Below are positions 35,503-45,500 of a stretch of 64,000 bases of DNA, in pieces. Both the position numbers and the translations under genes were made by a program. Each line of letters begins with the position of its first letter. Within the stretch, counting starts at the first letter, position 1. The notes under the pieces are model-generated. The model saw only the letters and a list, made by a program, of their open reading frames with translations, was not told the DNA's origin and ran no database searches. Source of the DNA: Actinocatenispora rupis (lineage in GTDB: Bacteria > Actinomycetota > Actinomycetes > Mycobacteriales > Micromonosporaceae). The stretch is taken from contig NZ_BOMB01000010.1 of the NCBI RefSeq assembly GCF_016861975.1, positions 186,001 through 250,000 of the forward strand. Reading direction: 5' to 3'.

Positions 35503-36662
35503 CCGAGGTGGTGGTGGTCGGCGGCGGCATCGTCGGCCTGTCGACGGCGTGGCACCTGGCCCGCCGCGGAACCCGGGTGACGGTGCTGGAGGCGGGGGAG
35601 CCGCTGCGCTTCACGTCCCGCGCCGCCGCGGCGATGATCGCCCCCGTCGGGTACGTCGAGCCGGCCGGGGACGCGTTCCTCGCGCTGCGTTCCGACGCGC
35701 AGCGGTACTGGACGGCGTTCGCCGACGAGCTGCGCGCCGACACCGGCGTGGACCCGGCGTACCGGACGCCGGGGTCGCTGGTGGCCATCGACGACGTGGC
35801 CGGGCTGGCCCGGGTCGAGACGGTGCGCGCGCTGCACGCCGAGCTGGGCATCGCCTCCGAGATCGTGGACGGCGCGGCGGCGACCCGGCTGGAACCGTTG
35901 CTGCGCAACGCGATCGGCGGCCTGTACGTGCCGGGCGACGGGTGCGTGGACCCGGACGCGACCGGCCGCGCGCTGGTCGCCGGGATCACGGCCGCGCACG
36001 GCACCGTACGCTCCGGCGCCGCGGTGGCCGGGCTGTGCCGGGACGGCGACCGGATCGTCGGCGTACGGCTCGCCGACGGTACCCGGATCGGCGCGGACCT
36101 GGTCGTACTGGCGGCCGGCGCGGCGAGTACCCGGATCGGCGGGATCCCTGCGGAGGTCACGTTTCCGCTGCGCGCCGTCAAGGGGCAGTCCGTGCTGCTG
36201 CGCGACGACCCGACCGCGCCCACCGTACGCACGGTGCTGCGCGCCGGGATCAACCTGGTGCCGCGCGGCGACGGCCGGCTCATGGTCGCCGGTACGGTCG
36301 AGGACGGCGCCGACCCGGCCTCGGACGCGAACACCGCGGCGGGCATGCACGAGGTGCTGTCGCGGGCGATCGCGTCCGTACCGGCCGTCGCCGGGCTGGC
36401 CGTCGACGCGTGGTGCGTCGGCCAGCGCCCCGTCGCGCCGGACGACGCCCCCGTACTCGGGCCGAGCGGAGCGGACGGCCTCTGGTGGGCCACCGGCCAC
36501 TCGTACTACGGGATCCTGCTGTCCGGGCTGACCGGCCGGCTGCTCGCGGCGGCCGTGCACGGCGACCGCGCCGCGGGCGAACGGATCGCGCTGTTCTCGG
36601 CGGACCGGTTCCGCACCGGGTCGCCGCGGTACACCTCGCTGACCCACGACCGGCACGCCTGA
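35499..36662 (+). CDS. FAD-dependent oxidoreductase (DAO family, glycine/amino-sugar oxidase-like)
   Basis: A 387-residue DAO-family flavoenzyme. VVVVGGGIVGLSTAWHLARRG is the FAD-binding motif; GQRPVAPDDAPVLGPSG and ATGHSYYGILLSGLTGRLLA are the C-terminal FAD and substrate signatures shared by ThiO, sarcosine oxidases and fructosyl-amino-acid oxidases. They oxidise a secondary or primary amine C-N bond. Being second in a ROK-sugar ABC transporter operon, it probably acts on the imported solute, which would then be an amine-bearing sugar or glycated amino acid. That last step is inference. Confidence 0.88.
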   Translation: MTEVVVVGGGIVGLSTAWHLARRGTRVTVLEAGEPLRFTSRAAAAMIAPVGYVEPAGDAFLALRSDAQRYWTAFADELRADTGVDPAYRTPGSLVAIDDVAGLARVETVRALHAELGIASEIVDGAAATRLEPLLRNAIGGLYVPGDGCVDPDATGRALVAGITAAHGTVRSGAAVAGLCRDGDRIVGVRLADGTRIGADLVVLAAGAASTRIGGIPAEVTFPLRAVKGQSVLLRDDPTAPTVRTVLRAGINLVPRGDGRLMVAGTVEDGADPASDANTAAGMHEVLSRAIASVPAVAGLAVDAWCVGQRPVAPDDAPVLGPSGADGLWWATGHSYYGILLSGLTGRLLAAAVHGDRAAGERIALFSADRFRTGSPRYTSLTHDRHA

Positions 36663-36675
36663 GCAGGGAGCCGCC

Positions 36676-37998
36676 ATGCGTCGCAGGATCCTGGCCGGTG
36701 CGCTCGCCGCGCTGCTGGCCGTTACCGCCACCGGGTGCGCGAGCCGCCCCGGCGACGACCGGCCGGTGCCGTTCGACGCGCACCGGTCGACCGACCTGAC
36801 CGTCTGGAACGGGTGGAACGGAAGGGAAGCAGCCGCCTTCCACACCGTGGTACGTGACTTCACGCGGCTGCACCCGAACGTACACGTGTCCATTGTGGAC
36901 GGTGTGGACGATTCGACCATCATGACGTCGATCCGCGGCGGCTACCCGCCCGACGTCGCCGCGATCGGCAGCACCACCACGATGGGCACGTACTGCTCGA
37001 CCGGCGCCTTCCGGGACCTCACCGGCTACCTCCGCCGTGACCACGTGACCACCCGGTACGCGCCGGTCATCCGCCGGTTGCTGGACTTCCACGGTACGCA
37101 GTGCGTGATGCCCGGCGGCGTCGACACCTTCGGCCTGTACTACAACACCGACCGGTTCGCGCAGGCGGGGCTGGACCGGCCGCCGCGTACCTGGTCGGAG
37201 TTCGTGGCGGACGCGAAGAAGCTCACCACGTACAACCCGGACGGCTCGATCCGTACGCTCGGGTTCGACCCGCTGTTCTCGTTCCAGCAGAACACCGCGA
37301 TCCACTGGAGCCCCAGCTTCGGCGCCGGCCTGTACGACGCGCACGGCCGTTCGGCGCTCGCGGCGAACCCGGGCTGGCGGCGGATGTTCGAGGCGCAACG
37401 CCAGCTGGTCGCCGCGATCGGATACCAGAAGCTGCAACGGTTCCAGGCCGGTCTCGGCGCGGAGATGTCGGCGGCCAACGCGTTCCAGGCGGGCAAGGTC
37501 GCGATGCAGTTCGACGGCGAGTGGCGCACCGCGTTCATCGCCGACCAGGCGCCCAAGCTCTCCTACGACACCGCCGGGCTGCCGGTCGCCGACGACCGCG
37601 CCGGCACGTACGGTGCGGGCTTCGTGGACACCGGTGTGTTCGGGATCCCGCAGGGCGCCAGGGAACCGGGCGCGGCGTGGGAGCTGGTGAAGTACCTGAC
37701 GCAGACGCGGGCCGCGCAGGTGAAGTTCTACGGCGCGCTCGGCAACGTACCGTCGTTGCCCAGTGCGGCAAGCGATCCCGCGTTCACGAAGCGGCCGCAC
37801 TTCGGCACGTTCGTCGACATCATGAACAACCCGCACAGTGGCAGCGGTACGCCGACGACGCTCGGCCGGGCGGACAAGGACGCGCTGGACCAGTTCGCGG
37901 AACGCTGGCAGGCCGGGCGGGTGCCGGACCTGGCCGCCGGGCTGCGCGGGCTGGCCCGGCAGATCGACGACCTGACCCGCAACGCCAACCCGCCGTGA
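36676..37998 (+). CDS. Sugar ABC transporter substrate-binding lipoprotein (family 1)
   Basis: A 440-residue lipoprotein. The signal is MRRRILAGALAALLAVTATG with the lipobox Cys at residue 21. LTVWNGWNGREAAAFHTVVR, PPDVAAIGSTTTMG and GLYYNTDRFAQAGLDRPPRT follow; the last is the family signature. AFQAGKVAMQFDGEWRTAFI lines the sugar cleft with aromatic residues. It delivers the solute to the two permeases downstream. It starts 13 bp after the oxidoreductase. An imperfect palindrome copy lies inside the gene (36887-36900) and another just after it. Confidence 0.93.
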   Translation: MRRRILAGALAALLAVTATGCASRPGDDRPVPFDAHRSTDLTVWNGWNGREAAAFHTVVRDFTRLHPNVHVSIVDGVDDSTIMTSIRGGYPPDVAAIGSTTTMGTYCSTGAFRDLTGYLRRDHVTTRYAPVIRRLLDFHGTQCVMPGGVDTFGLYYNTDRFAQAGLDRPPRTWSEFVADAKKLTTYNPDGSIRTLGFDPLFSFQQNTAIHWSPSFGAGLYDAHGRSALAANPGWRRMFEAQRQLVAAIGYQKLQRFQAGLGAEMSAANAFQAGKVAMQFDGEWRTAFIADQAPKLSYDTAGLPVADDRAGTYGAGFVDTGVFGIPQGAREPGAAWELVKYLTQTRAAQVKFYGALGNVPSLPSAASDPAFTKRPHFGTFVDIMNNPHSGSGTPTTLGRADKDALDQFAERWQAGRVPDLAAGLRGLARQIDDLTRNANPP

Positions 37999-38003
37999 CC
38001 GTC

Positions 38004-38020
38004 AGTCCACAGTAGACGGT
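38004..38020. repeat. Palindromic element copy (AGTCCACAGTAGACGGT)
   Basis: One-mismatch copy of the dispersed palindrome, in the 58-bp gap between the binding protein and the first permease. In other binding-protein operons a hairpin here raises expression of the binding protein over the permeases. Confidence 0.55.
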
Positions 38021-38056
38021 GGAGGTCCGAAACCCTTGCGAGGAAGGGAGTGCGCA

Positions 38057-39052
38057 GTGCAGGACACCGCGGTGGCACCGTACCCGGCGCGGGCCGGGGC
38101 GCGGCCACGACCCGCCCCGCGCCGCGCGGCCGACCGGCGACGGCGCCGGTTGCTCGCGCTGCTGCTGGCGCCGTGGGCGATCGGGGTGGTCGTGTTCTTC
38201 GGCTACCCGCTCGTCTCCATCGGCTACCTGTCGTTCACGCACTACGACCTGCTGTCCGCGCCGCGCTGGATCGGCCTCGCGAACTACGCGTACATGCTGC
38301 GCGGGGACCAGCAACTCGGCCAGGCGGTCCGGAACACCTTGTGGGTACTGCTGATCCTGGTGCCGTGCCAGGTGCTGTTCTCGTTCGGGATCGGGCTGCT
38401 GCTGAGCCGGGCCCGGCGCGGCGTCGGCCTGCTGCGCACGGTGTTCTACCTGCCGAGCCTCACGCCGCTGGTCGCCGCCGCGATGGGCTTCCTGTACGTG
38501 TTCAATCCCGGCACCGGCCCGGTGAACCAGGTGCTCGCCGCCCTCGGTGTCACCGGCCCGCCGTGGTACACCTCGCCCGGGTGGGCCAAGCCGTCGCTGA
38601 CGGTGCTGGCGGTCTGGGGTTCCGGCAACCTCATCGTCATCTTCCTCGCCGCCCTCCTCCAGGTCCCGCGCGACCTGTACGAGGCGGCCGACCTCGACGG
38701 TGCCGGCCCGCTGTCGAAGCTGCGGCACGTGACACTGCCGGTGATCAGCCCGGTCGTACTGTTCGCCGTCGTCACCACCGTCATCGACGGCCTCCAGTAC
38801 TTCGACCAGGCGTACGTGGTGTCGAGTCTCGGCAACGGCGGCGCGAAGCTCGACGACGGGGTGCTCGGCTACCCCGAGGGTTCCACGCTGTTCTTCCCGC
38901 TCTGGCTGTACCAGCAGGGATTCCGCTACTTCAACATGGGGTACGCCTCGGCTCTCGCCGTCGTGATGCTCGTCGTCGCGCTCGGCATCTCGTCCGCGAT
39001 CCTGTTGCGCAGCCGCAGTTTCGTCCACCAGACCGGAGGTACGGGCCGGTGA
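38057..39052 (+). CDS. Sugar ABC transporter permease (MalF type)
   Basis: A 331-residue inner-membrane subunit with six segments after a basic N-terminus. LYEAADLDGAGPLSKLRHVT is the EAA loop that docks the ATPase; VFYLPSLTPLVAAAMGFLYV is a conserved helix. The GTG at 38057 follows GGAAGGGAG. It overlaps the next permease (GTGA). No ATPase gene is in the operon, so a shared MsiK-like ATPase elsewhere is expected. Confidence 0.92.
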   Translation: MQDTAVAPYPARAGARPRPAPRRAADRRRRRLLALLLAPWAIGVVVFFGYPLVSIGYLSFTHYDLLSAPRWIGLANYAYMLRGDQQLGQAVRNTLWVLLILVPCQVLFSFGIGLLLSRARRGVGLLRTVFYLPSLTPLVAAAMGFLYVFNPGTGPVNQVLAALGVTGPPWYTSPGWAKPSLTVLAVWGSGNLIVIFLAALLQVPRDLYEAADLDGAGPLSKLRHVTLPVISPVVLFAVVTTVIDGLQYFDQAYVVSSLGNGGAKLDDGVLGYPEGSTLFFPLWLYQQGFRYFNMGYASALAVVMLVVALGISSAILLRSRSFVHQTGGTGR

Positions 39053-39924
39053 CCACCGTGACGCTGACCGCCCCGCCGCGACCCCGTACCCGGCCGCGGA
39101 TGCGCCGCCGGGTGCTCGCCGCCGTCGCCGAACACGCGGTCCTGATCGCCCTCGGCGCCATGTTCCTGATCCCGCTGGTGTTCGTGGTCGCGACCGCGCT
39201 GATGTCCGACCAGCAGGCGCTGACCGGCGCGCTCGTGCCGCATCCCGTACGGTGGCGCAACTTCGCCGACGTGTTCGCGCAGGCGCCGATCCTCCGGTAC
39301 CTGCTCAACACCCTCCTGTACGCCGGGCTCGCGACGGTCGGGATGCTGCTGTCCAGCTACCCCGCCGCGTACGCGATGGCCCGGATCCGGTGGCGTGGCA
39401 GCACCGCGGCGCTGATCGTCGTGCTGGCGATGATGATGGTGCCGCAACAGGTCCTCGCCGTCCCGCTGTACGTGATGTGGGCGAAGCTGCACCTGGTCGC
39501 GACGCTCGTGCCGCTGGTGGCGCCGTTCTTCTTCGGCAACGCGTTCTCGGTGTTCCTGCTGCGCCAGTTCCTGCTGACCATCCCGGACGACTACGCGGAC
39601 GCGGCGCGCGTCGACGGGTGCGGCGAGTTCCGGGTGATGGTGTCGATCGTCGGCCGGATGGCGAAACCGGCGATCGCCGCCGCCTGCCTGTTCAACTTCC
39701 TCAGCTGCTGGAACAGCCTCTTCAACCCCCTCCTGTACGTCGGCGGCAACCCGACCTGGTGGACCATCTCCATCGGGCTCACCCAGTTCAAGTCGCTGCA
39801 CGCGGTGAACTGGAACCTCACCATGGCCGCCACCGTCGTCTTCACGCTGCCGATCATCGTGCTGTTCTTCTTCGCGCAGCGCGCGTTCGTGGAGGGCGCC
39901 AACCTCACCGGTATCAAGGGCTGA
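39049..39924 (+). CDS. Sugar ABC transporter permease (MalG type)
   Basis: A 291-residue second permease with six segments. YADAARVDGCGEFRVMVSIV is the EAA loop and the C-terminus ends GANLTGIKG, the usual MalG-family tail that contacts the ATPase. The GTG start overlaps the first permease stop. It is the last gene of the ROK operon and is followed by a hairpin. Confidence 0.93.
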   Translation: MTTVTLTAPPRPRTRPRMRRRVLAAVAEHAVLIALGAMFLIPLVFVVATALMSDQQALTGALVPHPVRWRNFADVFAQAPILRYLLNTLLYAGLATVGMLLSSYPAAYAMARIRWRGSTAALIVVLAMMMVPQQVLAVPLYVMWAKLHLVATLVPLVAPFFFGNAFSVFLLRQFLLTIPDDYADAARVDGCGEFRVMVSIVGRMAKPAIAAACLFNFLSCWNSLFNPLLYVGGNPTWWTISIGLTQFKSLHAVNWNLTMAATVVFTLPIIVLFFFAQRAFVEGANLTGIKG

Positions 39925-39941
39925 CGCCGCGGGCACGGCGA

Positions 39942-39972
39942 CGGCGGGGCGGCCACGTGGGCCACCCCGCCG
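39942..39972. terminator. Bidirectional hairpin between the permease and alkaline phosphatase genes
   Basis: A 13-bp stem with one mismatch (arms 39942-39954 and 39960-39972) and loop ACGTG, between convergent genes. Confidence 0.75.
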
Positions 39973-39987
39973 TACCGGGGATCCGGG

Positions 39988-41340
39988 TCAGCGCAGGGCG
40001 AGCGCCGTACGGATCGTGGTGAACAGGTCGGTCTGGTCGGTGACGCCCAGGACCCGGTCACCGTGCGGGCCCTGCGCCGCGATGCGCACCTGGGTACCGG
40101 TGTGCTCCTGCGACTTGCCCGGGGTGTTGGTGCCGTAGCTGACCTTGAGCTGCTGGCCCTCGTCGGTGACCAGGGTCGAGGACAGGCCCGGCGGCGCGGC
40201 CTCGACCGGCACGATCTGGCTGCTGTGCCCGTGGTCCGCGGTGGTCACGACGAGCGTGTCCGGATGCTTCGCCGCGTACGCCCGCGCCACCTGTACCGCG
40301 CGGTCGAACGCCACGGTCTCGCCGATCTGGCCGCACGGGTCGGCGGCGTGGTCCTGCTTGTCGATCGACGCGCCCTCGACCTGGAGGAAGAAGCCCTTGC
40401 CGGAGTGCTTCTGCTTCGCGGTGAGCAGCTCGATCGCCTTCGTCGCCGAGTCCGCGAGGCTCGGCGTACCGGCCGGGCGGTTCGGGTTGCGGGTCGTGCA
40501 GCGCTGCGGGGCCGTACCGCCGACCGCGGCGGCCTTCCCCGTCCACTCCACCGGTACGTTGCCGGCCGCGAAGAGTCCCAGCACCGGCTTGCCGGCGTCG
40601 ACCCCGGCCAGCCCCGCCGAGTCGGTGACCACCTGGTACCCGAGCTTGCGCGCCTGGTCGGTCACCGTGCCGCCACGGTACGGGCCGGCGGTGACGGGCT
40701 GCTCGAAGCGCTGCCGCCCGCCGCCGAGCAGGACGTCGACCTTGTGGTTCACGGACTGCTCGGCGATCGAGCCGGGTCCGCCGGCGGTGATCGTGTCGGC
40801 CGGGCAGGCGGCCATGTCGGCCGGGCCCTGGCAGGAGCGGTCGGTGACGTGCGAGGCGAGTACGGCGGGGGTGGCGTCGGTGAGCTCGGCGGTGGTGACG
40901 CTGCCGGTGGCGAGCCCGTTCCGCTGCGCGAGTTCGAGCAGGGTCGGTACCGCCTTGTCGGTGTCCGGGGTCTTGGCGATCCGGCCGTTGACCGTCTTGT
41001 GCCCGGTGGCCCAGCCGGTACCGCTGGCCGCGGAGTCGGTGACGTAGTCCGGCGTGCCGTCGGCGTGCACCGCGTAGGTCGTGTACGCGCCGGTGAAGGG
41101 GAGCCGGTCCATCGAGAGGCGGCCGGCGGCGCCGACGGTGTAGTCGCGGGCGAGGGTGATCTCCGAGTCGCCCATGCCGTCGCCGATCAGCAGGATGACG
41201 TTCTTCACCGCGCCGTGCGCGCTGGCGTGCGTCGGCGTGTCGCCGAACGCGCCGGCCGTGGTCGTCACCGCTAGCGTGGTCGCGGCGGCGGCGAGGAGGG
41301 CGGCGCCGACGGTGAGTCGGCGTCCGGTGGGTGTGCGCAT
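39988..41340 (-). CDS. Secreted alkaline phosphatase (PhoA family)
   Basis: A 450-residue exported enzyme. The signal peptide has a twin-arginine-like start (GRRLTVGAALLAAAATTLAV). VILLIGDGMGDSEI holds the first metal Asp, TDSAASGTGWATG the Ser nucleophile, VEGASIDKQDHAADP the Zn/Mg ligands and VTTADHGHSSQ the last Asp-His pair. It hydrolyses phosphomonoesters outside the cell to supply phosphate. PHO-box-like direct repeats lie upstream, consistent with PhoP control. Catalytic residues all appear intact. Confidence 0.93.
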   Translation of the reverse strand: MRTPTGRRLTVGAALLAAAATTLAVTTTAGAFGDTPTHASAHGAVKNVILLIGDGMGDSEITLARDYTVGAAGRLSMDRLPFTGAYTTYAVHADGTPDYVTDSAASGTGWATGHKTVNGRIAKTPDTDKAVPTLLELAQRNGLATGSVTTAELTDATPAVLASHVTDRSCQGPADMAACPADTITAGGPGSIAEQSVNHKVDVLLGGGRQRFEQPVTAGPYRGGTVTDQARKLGYQVVTDSAGLAGVDAGKPVLGLFAAGNVPVEWTGKAAAVGGTAPQRCTTRNPNRPAGTPSLADSATKAIELLTAKQKHSGKGFFLQVEGASIDKQDHAADPCGQIGETVAFDRAVQVARAYAAKHPDTLVVTTADHGHSSQIVPVEAAPPGLSSTLVTDEGQQLKVSYGTNTPGKSQEHTGTQVRIAAQGPHGDRVLGVTDQTDLFTTIRTALALR

Positions 41341-41401
41341 GGGGGCGGCTCCTGGCAGGGGTCGTCGTGACGTGCGAACGCGCGCCAGCCCACCAGGGAG
41401 C

Positions 41402-41430
41402 GGTTAACCGGAGGTAAGACGAAGGCAAGA
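41402..41430 (-). promoter_or_regulatory. PHO-box-like direct repeats upstream of the phosphatase
   Basis: On the minus strand TCTTGCC, TCTTACC and GTTAACC follow each other with exactly 11-bp spacing. GTTAACC is one base off the Streptomyces PhoP core GTTCACC. The array lies 62-90 bp before the phosphatase start. Confidence 0.7.
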
Positions 41431-41525
41431 CCCGTACGTCGGTGGCGTGACGCCGGGTGCGGAAGGCGGCCGAAAGCGGACGGGCCGGCCCGCACGCGCG
41501 TCGCGCGTACGGGCCGGTCGGGGTG

Positions 41526-41831
41526 TCACTGGACCTGGTCGGCGCACTTCTGCGCGGCGGCCTCGGCGTCCTTGCCGTCGAGCCCGCCCACGCTGTCGAC
41601 CTTGAGCTTTCCGTCCACGTACTTCTGCAGGTCGTCCTGGTCGCCGTACTTGAGCATCGCGTCGGCCATGCAGTCGGCGAACGAGTCGGGCAGGCCCTTG
41701 AAGTCCGCCTCGGTCTTCAGCTTGTCCGACAGTGCGGCCTTGTCGACGCCGCCGCCGCACGCGGACAGGCCGAGCGCGAGGCCGAAGCCGACCGCGGTGA
41801 GGACGACGGACCGGACGAGGGTGGTACGCAT
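41526..41831 (-). CDS. Small lipoprotein
   Basis: A 101-residue lipoprotein. The signal is MRTTLVRSVVLTAVGFGLAL with lipobox LSAC. The mature part, about 75 residues, is Asp/Lys/Ala-rich, with two further Cys (DCMAD and KCADQVQ) that could form a disulfide. The family is not recognised. The ribosome binding site is AAAGGCACCCC. It follows a membrane protein gene by 59 bp; the gap has 15-bp tandem repeats. Confidence 0.75.
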   Translation of the reverse strand: MRTTLVRSVVLTAVGFGLALGLSACGGGVDKAALSDKLKTEADFKGLPDSFADCMADAMLKYGDQDDLQKYVDGKLKVDSVGGLDGKDAEAAAQKCADQVQ

Positions 41832-41840
41832 GGGGTGCCT

Positions 41841-41887
41841 TTCGGGGGAGATGCGTTCGGGGGAGATGCGATCCGGGGGAGAGTGCG
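41841..41887. repeat. Three 15-bp tandem repeats before the lipoprotein
   Basis: TTCGGGGGAGATGCG occurs twice exactly (41841-41855, 41856-41870), then once degraded. The array occupies the 5' leader of the lipoprotein gene. Confidence 0.8.
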
Positions 41888-41890
41888 CCG

Positions 41891-42418
41891 TCAGGCCGCG
41901 CGGGCGGCCTTGCGGGCCTTCGCGTACCGGCCGCTGGCCGGCAGGAACAGCAGCACCGGTACGGCGAGCGACAGGACGACCAGCAGCGCCGTCGTGACGG
42001 TGGAGCCGACCGGGCCGCTGCCGATCGTGGCGAGCCGGGTCGTGTCGCCGAGCAGCAGTACGACCGTGACGAGGACCCGCGCCCAGGTGGCGCCGTTGCG
42101 GGCGAAGACCGCGAACAGCAGGACGAACCCGATCGCCACCAGGTCGAGTACGGCGCGGTTGACCAGCAGCCCGTACGCGGTGTCCACGGCGTCGGCGTGG
42201 TCGAACGCGCCCGCCGCGTTCTCGCTCAGGTAGTCGCTGCCGGCGTGTTCGACGAAGTCGCGGCCGGTCGCGAAGACGACGACCGCGCCGACCACGGCGA
42301 CCAGCATCGCGGTGAGCGACGCGTACCAGGCGAGGCGCAGCGAGGTGGGTCGGGTTGCCGGCGGTCCGGGCACGACGCCCCGGGTGGGCGCCGGGTGGAC
42401 CGGCTGTTGTGTTGCCAT
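41891..42418 (-). CDS. Four-segment membrane protein of unknown function
   Basis: A 175-residue protein. A Pro/Thr-rich cytosolic N-terminus (about 28 residues) precedes four predicted membrane helices, starting LRLAWYASLTAMLVAVVGAV. A loop carries HAGSDYLSENAAGAFDHADA. The C-terminus is Lys/Arg/Ala-rich. No family is recognised. It lies between the AfsR-type regulator and the small lipoprotein on the same strand. Confidence 0.72.
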   Translation of the reverse strand: MATQQPVHPAPTRGVVPGPPATRPTSLRLAWYASLTAMLVAVVGAVVVFATGRDFVEHAGSDYLSENAAGAFDHADAVDTAYGLLVNRAVLDLVAIGFVLLFAVFARNGATWARVLVTVVLLLGDTTRLATIGSGPVGSTVTTALLVVLSLAVPVLLFLPASGRYAKARKAARAA

Positions 42419-42447
42419 GGTTGCGGATGACTCCAGACATGAGGATC

Positions 42448-42464
42448 GGAGGACCTCGTCCTCC
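42448..42464 (-). terminator. Hairpin downstream of the AfsR-type gene
   Basis: GGAGGACCTCGTCCTCC: a perfect 7-bp stem with a CTC loop, 66 bp after the regulator stop. It may end that transcript or act in the leader of the membrane protein. Confidence 0.4.
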
Positions 42465-42529
42465 ACGGGTGCCGTGAGTCTCCGCGCCCCCGCCACACCG
42501 GCACCACACGTCCGCCACACGAGGGCGGA

Positions 42530-45500
42530 TCAGTCCGTCGTACGGCCTGCGGCGAGGCGCAGCAGCAGCCGGGTGGAGAGGGTACGCGGCGCGCCCGTGC
42601 CGTCGTACCCGTCGAGCGCGGTGGCCTCGGCCCGGGTACGGTCCGCGTCCGCGGCCCGGCCGAGTGCCTCGTACGCGGCGGCCAGGACGTGCAGCCCCTG
42701 CGCCACCCGCCGCGGCTGCGTCACCTCCCGGAACGTGCGCACGCACCGCTCGACCACCGGTACCGCCTCGTCGGCGCGGCCCGCGGCGATCCAGCTCGTC
42801 GCCACCACCAGCGACCCGAACGTGGCCAGCTCCACGTCGTCGTACGCCAGCGCGCCGGCGCGCGCCTCCGCGAACCGGCGTACCGCCTCGTCGTGGTGGC
42901 CGAGGGCGAGGTCGGCGAGGCCGATCTGGCAGATCGCCTGGAGGCAGCCGATCCGGTCGTCCAGGCGGCGCAGCGCGGCCAGGCACTCCTCGCCGGCGTC
43001 CCGGGCCTCCGCGTACCGGCCGGCGCCCATCAGCCACACGCCGTACCCGTTGAGTACCAAGGCACTCAGGGCCGGGTCGGTCAGCGCGCGGGCGCCCGCG
43101 ACGGCCCGTTCCAGCGCGGCGAACGCCTCGTCGGTACGGCCGGACCGGTTGAGCGCCAGCGCCAGTTCGCGTTCCGCGGCGACGGTCGCGGGCCGGTCGT
43201 CCAGCTCGGCGAACAGCTCGACCGCGCGCCGGGCGTACCCGGGGCTGTCGTCGGCGAAGCTCGCCGTACTCCGCAGCAGGTGGCCGCGGGTGGCCAGGCA
43301 GCAGGCGAGCAGGTGCCGCAGGCCCAGCCGCTCGGCCTCCTCCTGGCAGCCGGTCACCGCCCGCAGCGCCGCGTCGTGCTCGCCGCGCCGCGTCCGCACC
43401 CGCCCCAGCAGGTACTCGGCGCGCAGCCGGGCGGGCGCGTCGCCGGCCGCGGCCGCCGCGTCGCGAATGGTGGTGTGCAACCGGATCAGGTCCTCGGTGC
43501 GACCGTCCAGCCACAGCTGCGGGTGCAGGTGCCCGGCGAACCAGGCCGCCTCCCCGGTACGCCCCTGCCCGGCGACGTGCACCGCGGCGGCGATCAGGTT
43601 CGACCGTTCGGCATCGAGGAACGCGCGGGGATCGCGGCGGATCCGCGCCACCAGCGGCCCGGCCGCGGTCGGCGGCGGCGGGTCGCCCGGCAGCCGCGGC
43701 ACCGGCTCCTGCCGCGGTACGCCCCCGTCGGCCACCACGGTCAGCGTCGCCGCCCGGTGGAACAGCCGGCGCAGCGCGGCACGCCGGTCGGCCACCGGAT
43801 CCTCGGCGCGGGCGCGTTCCCGGCCGTACACGCGGAGCAGGTCGTGCAGGCGGTAGCGCGGCTGGCCGGCGCGGTCCCGGCCCACCGGGTCGAGCAGGTT
43901 CGCGGCGACGAGTGCGCCGACCACCCGGTCGGTGTCCGCATCACCCGCCTCCCCGTACTCGGCGGTCGGGTCGCCGTCGCCCAGCAGCGCGGCGATCGAC
44001 CAGTCGGCGACGGTCACCGGGTCGAGCAGGGCGAGCAACCGCAGCCCCCGGCGTACGGGAGCGGCGAGGCCGGCGTAGCTGAGCGCGAGGCTGGCGCGTA
44101 CCTCGACGTCGTCGACGGCCAGCTCGTCCAACCGGCGCTGCTCGTCGTCGAGCCGGTCGGCCAGCGTCTCCACCGCCCAGTCCGTACGGTCGGCGAGCCG
44201 GGCACCCGCCACCCGTACGGCGAGCGGCAGCCGGCCGCAGGCCGCGAGTACCCGGGTGGTGGCGGCCGGTTCCGCCGCGAGCCGGTCCGCGCCGACGATC
44301 CGGGCCAGCATCGCCTCCGCCTCGGCGGCGTCGAGCGGACCGAGGCGTACCGGGCGGGCGTGGCCGGACAGCGCGGGCAGCTGGCGGCGGCCGGTCACCA
44401 GCACGGCGCTGCCGGCGGTACCGGGCAGCAGCGGGCGTACCTGGGCCGGGTCGGCGGCGTCGTCGAGGACGACGAGGACCCGGCGGTCGGCGAGCAGCGA
44501 CCGGAACGCCGCGGCGCGCTCGTCCAGCCCGTCGGGCAGGTTCGGCCCGGCCATCCCGAGCGAGCGGAGCAGTTCGGCGAGCACGTCGGCGGCCGGCCGG
44601 GGCGTCGACGACCCGCCCGCCAGGTGTACGAACAGCTGCCCGTCGGGAAAGTGCGACCGCACCGCGTGCGCCACCCGTACCGCGAGCGCGGTCTTGCCGC
44701 CGCCCGGCGTACCGGTGAGCACGGCGACGGGGACGGCGTCGGTGGTCGCGGTCAGCAGCGCGGTGAGCGCGGTGACCTCGTCCTGCCGGCCGGTGAAGTC
44801 CGGTACCTGCGCGGGCAGCTGGCACACCGCGGTCGGCGCCGCGGGCGGCCGGGGCGCGGGTGCGGCGGGCTCGCCGCGCAGGATGCGGGTGTGCAGCTCG
44901 CGCAGGTCCGGGCCGGGTTCGACGCCGAGCGCGTCGACCAGTTCGGTCCGGGTCCGCTGGTACGCGTCCAGCGCCTCCGCGGTACGCCCGGACGCGGCGA
45001 GCGCGCGCAGCAGCTGGCCGCGCAAGCGTTCCCGGAGCGGGTGCTTGCCGACCAGCGCCTGCAACTCGCCGACCAGGTCGGCGTGCCGGCCGCCGGCCAG
45101 CTCCGCGTCCATGCAGTCCTCGACGACCGCGAGCCGGTCGTCCTCCAGCGCGTCCGCCTCCGGCTCCAGCAGCGGCACCGGGACGTCCACGAGCGGGCGG
45201 TCCCGCCACAGTCCGAGCGCGGCGCGCAGCCCGGCCGCCGCCGCGGGTGCGTCGCCCCGGGCCAGCGCCGCCCGCGCCGCCGCCACGCCCGTCGCGTACG
45301 CGGTGCGGTCCAGGTCGCCGTCCGCCACCACCAACCGGTACGCGCCGTGCGCGTACGACAGCTCCGTGTCGGGCAGCAACCGGCGCAGCCGCGACACGTA
45401 CGTCTGGAGGTTGGCGGCGGCGGAACTGGGCGGGGCGCCCTGCCACACCGCCTCGGTCAGCACCGACACCGGCACCGGCCGGTTCGCGTGCCACAGCAGG

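Noticed and set aside
39988-41340. Alkaline phosphatase as part of the ROK operon
   Set aside because: It is on the opposite strand, convergent, separated by a bidirectional hairpin and has its own PHO-box-like promoter.
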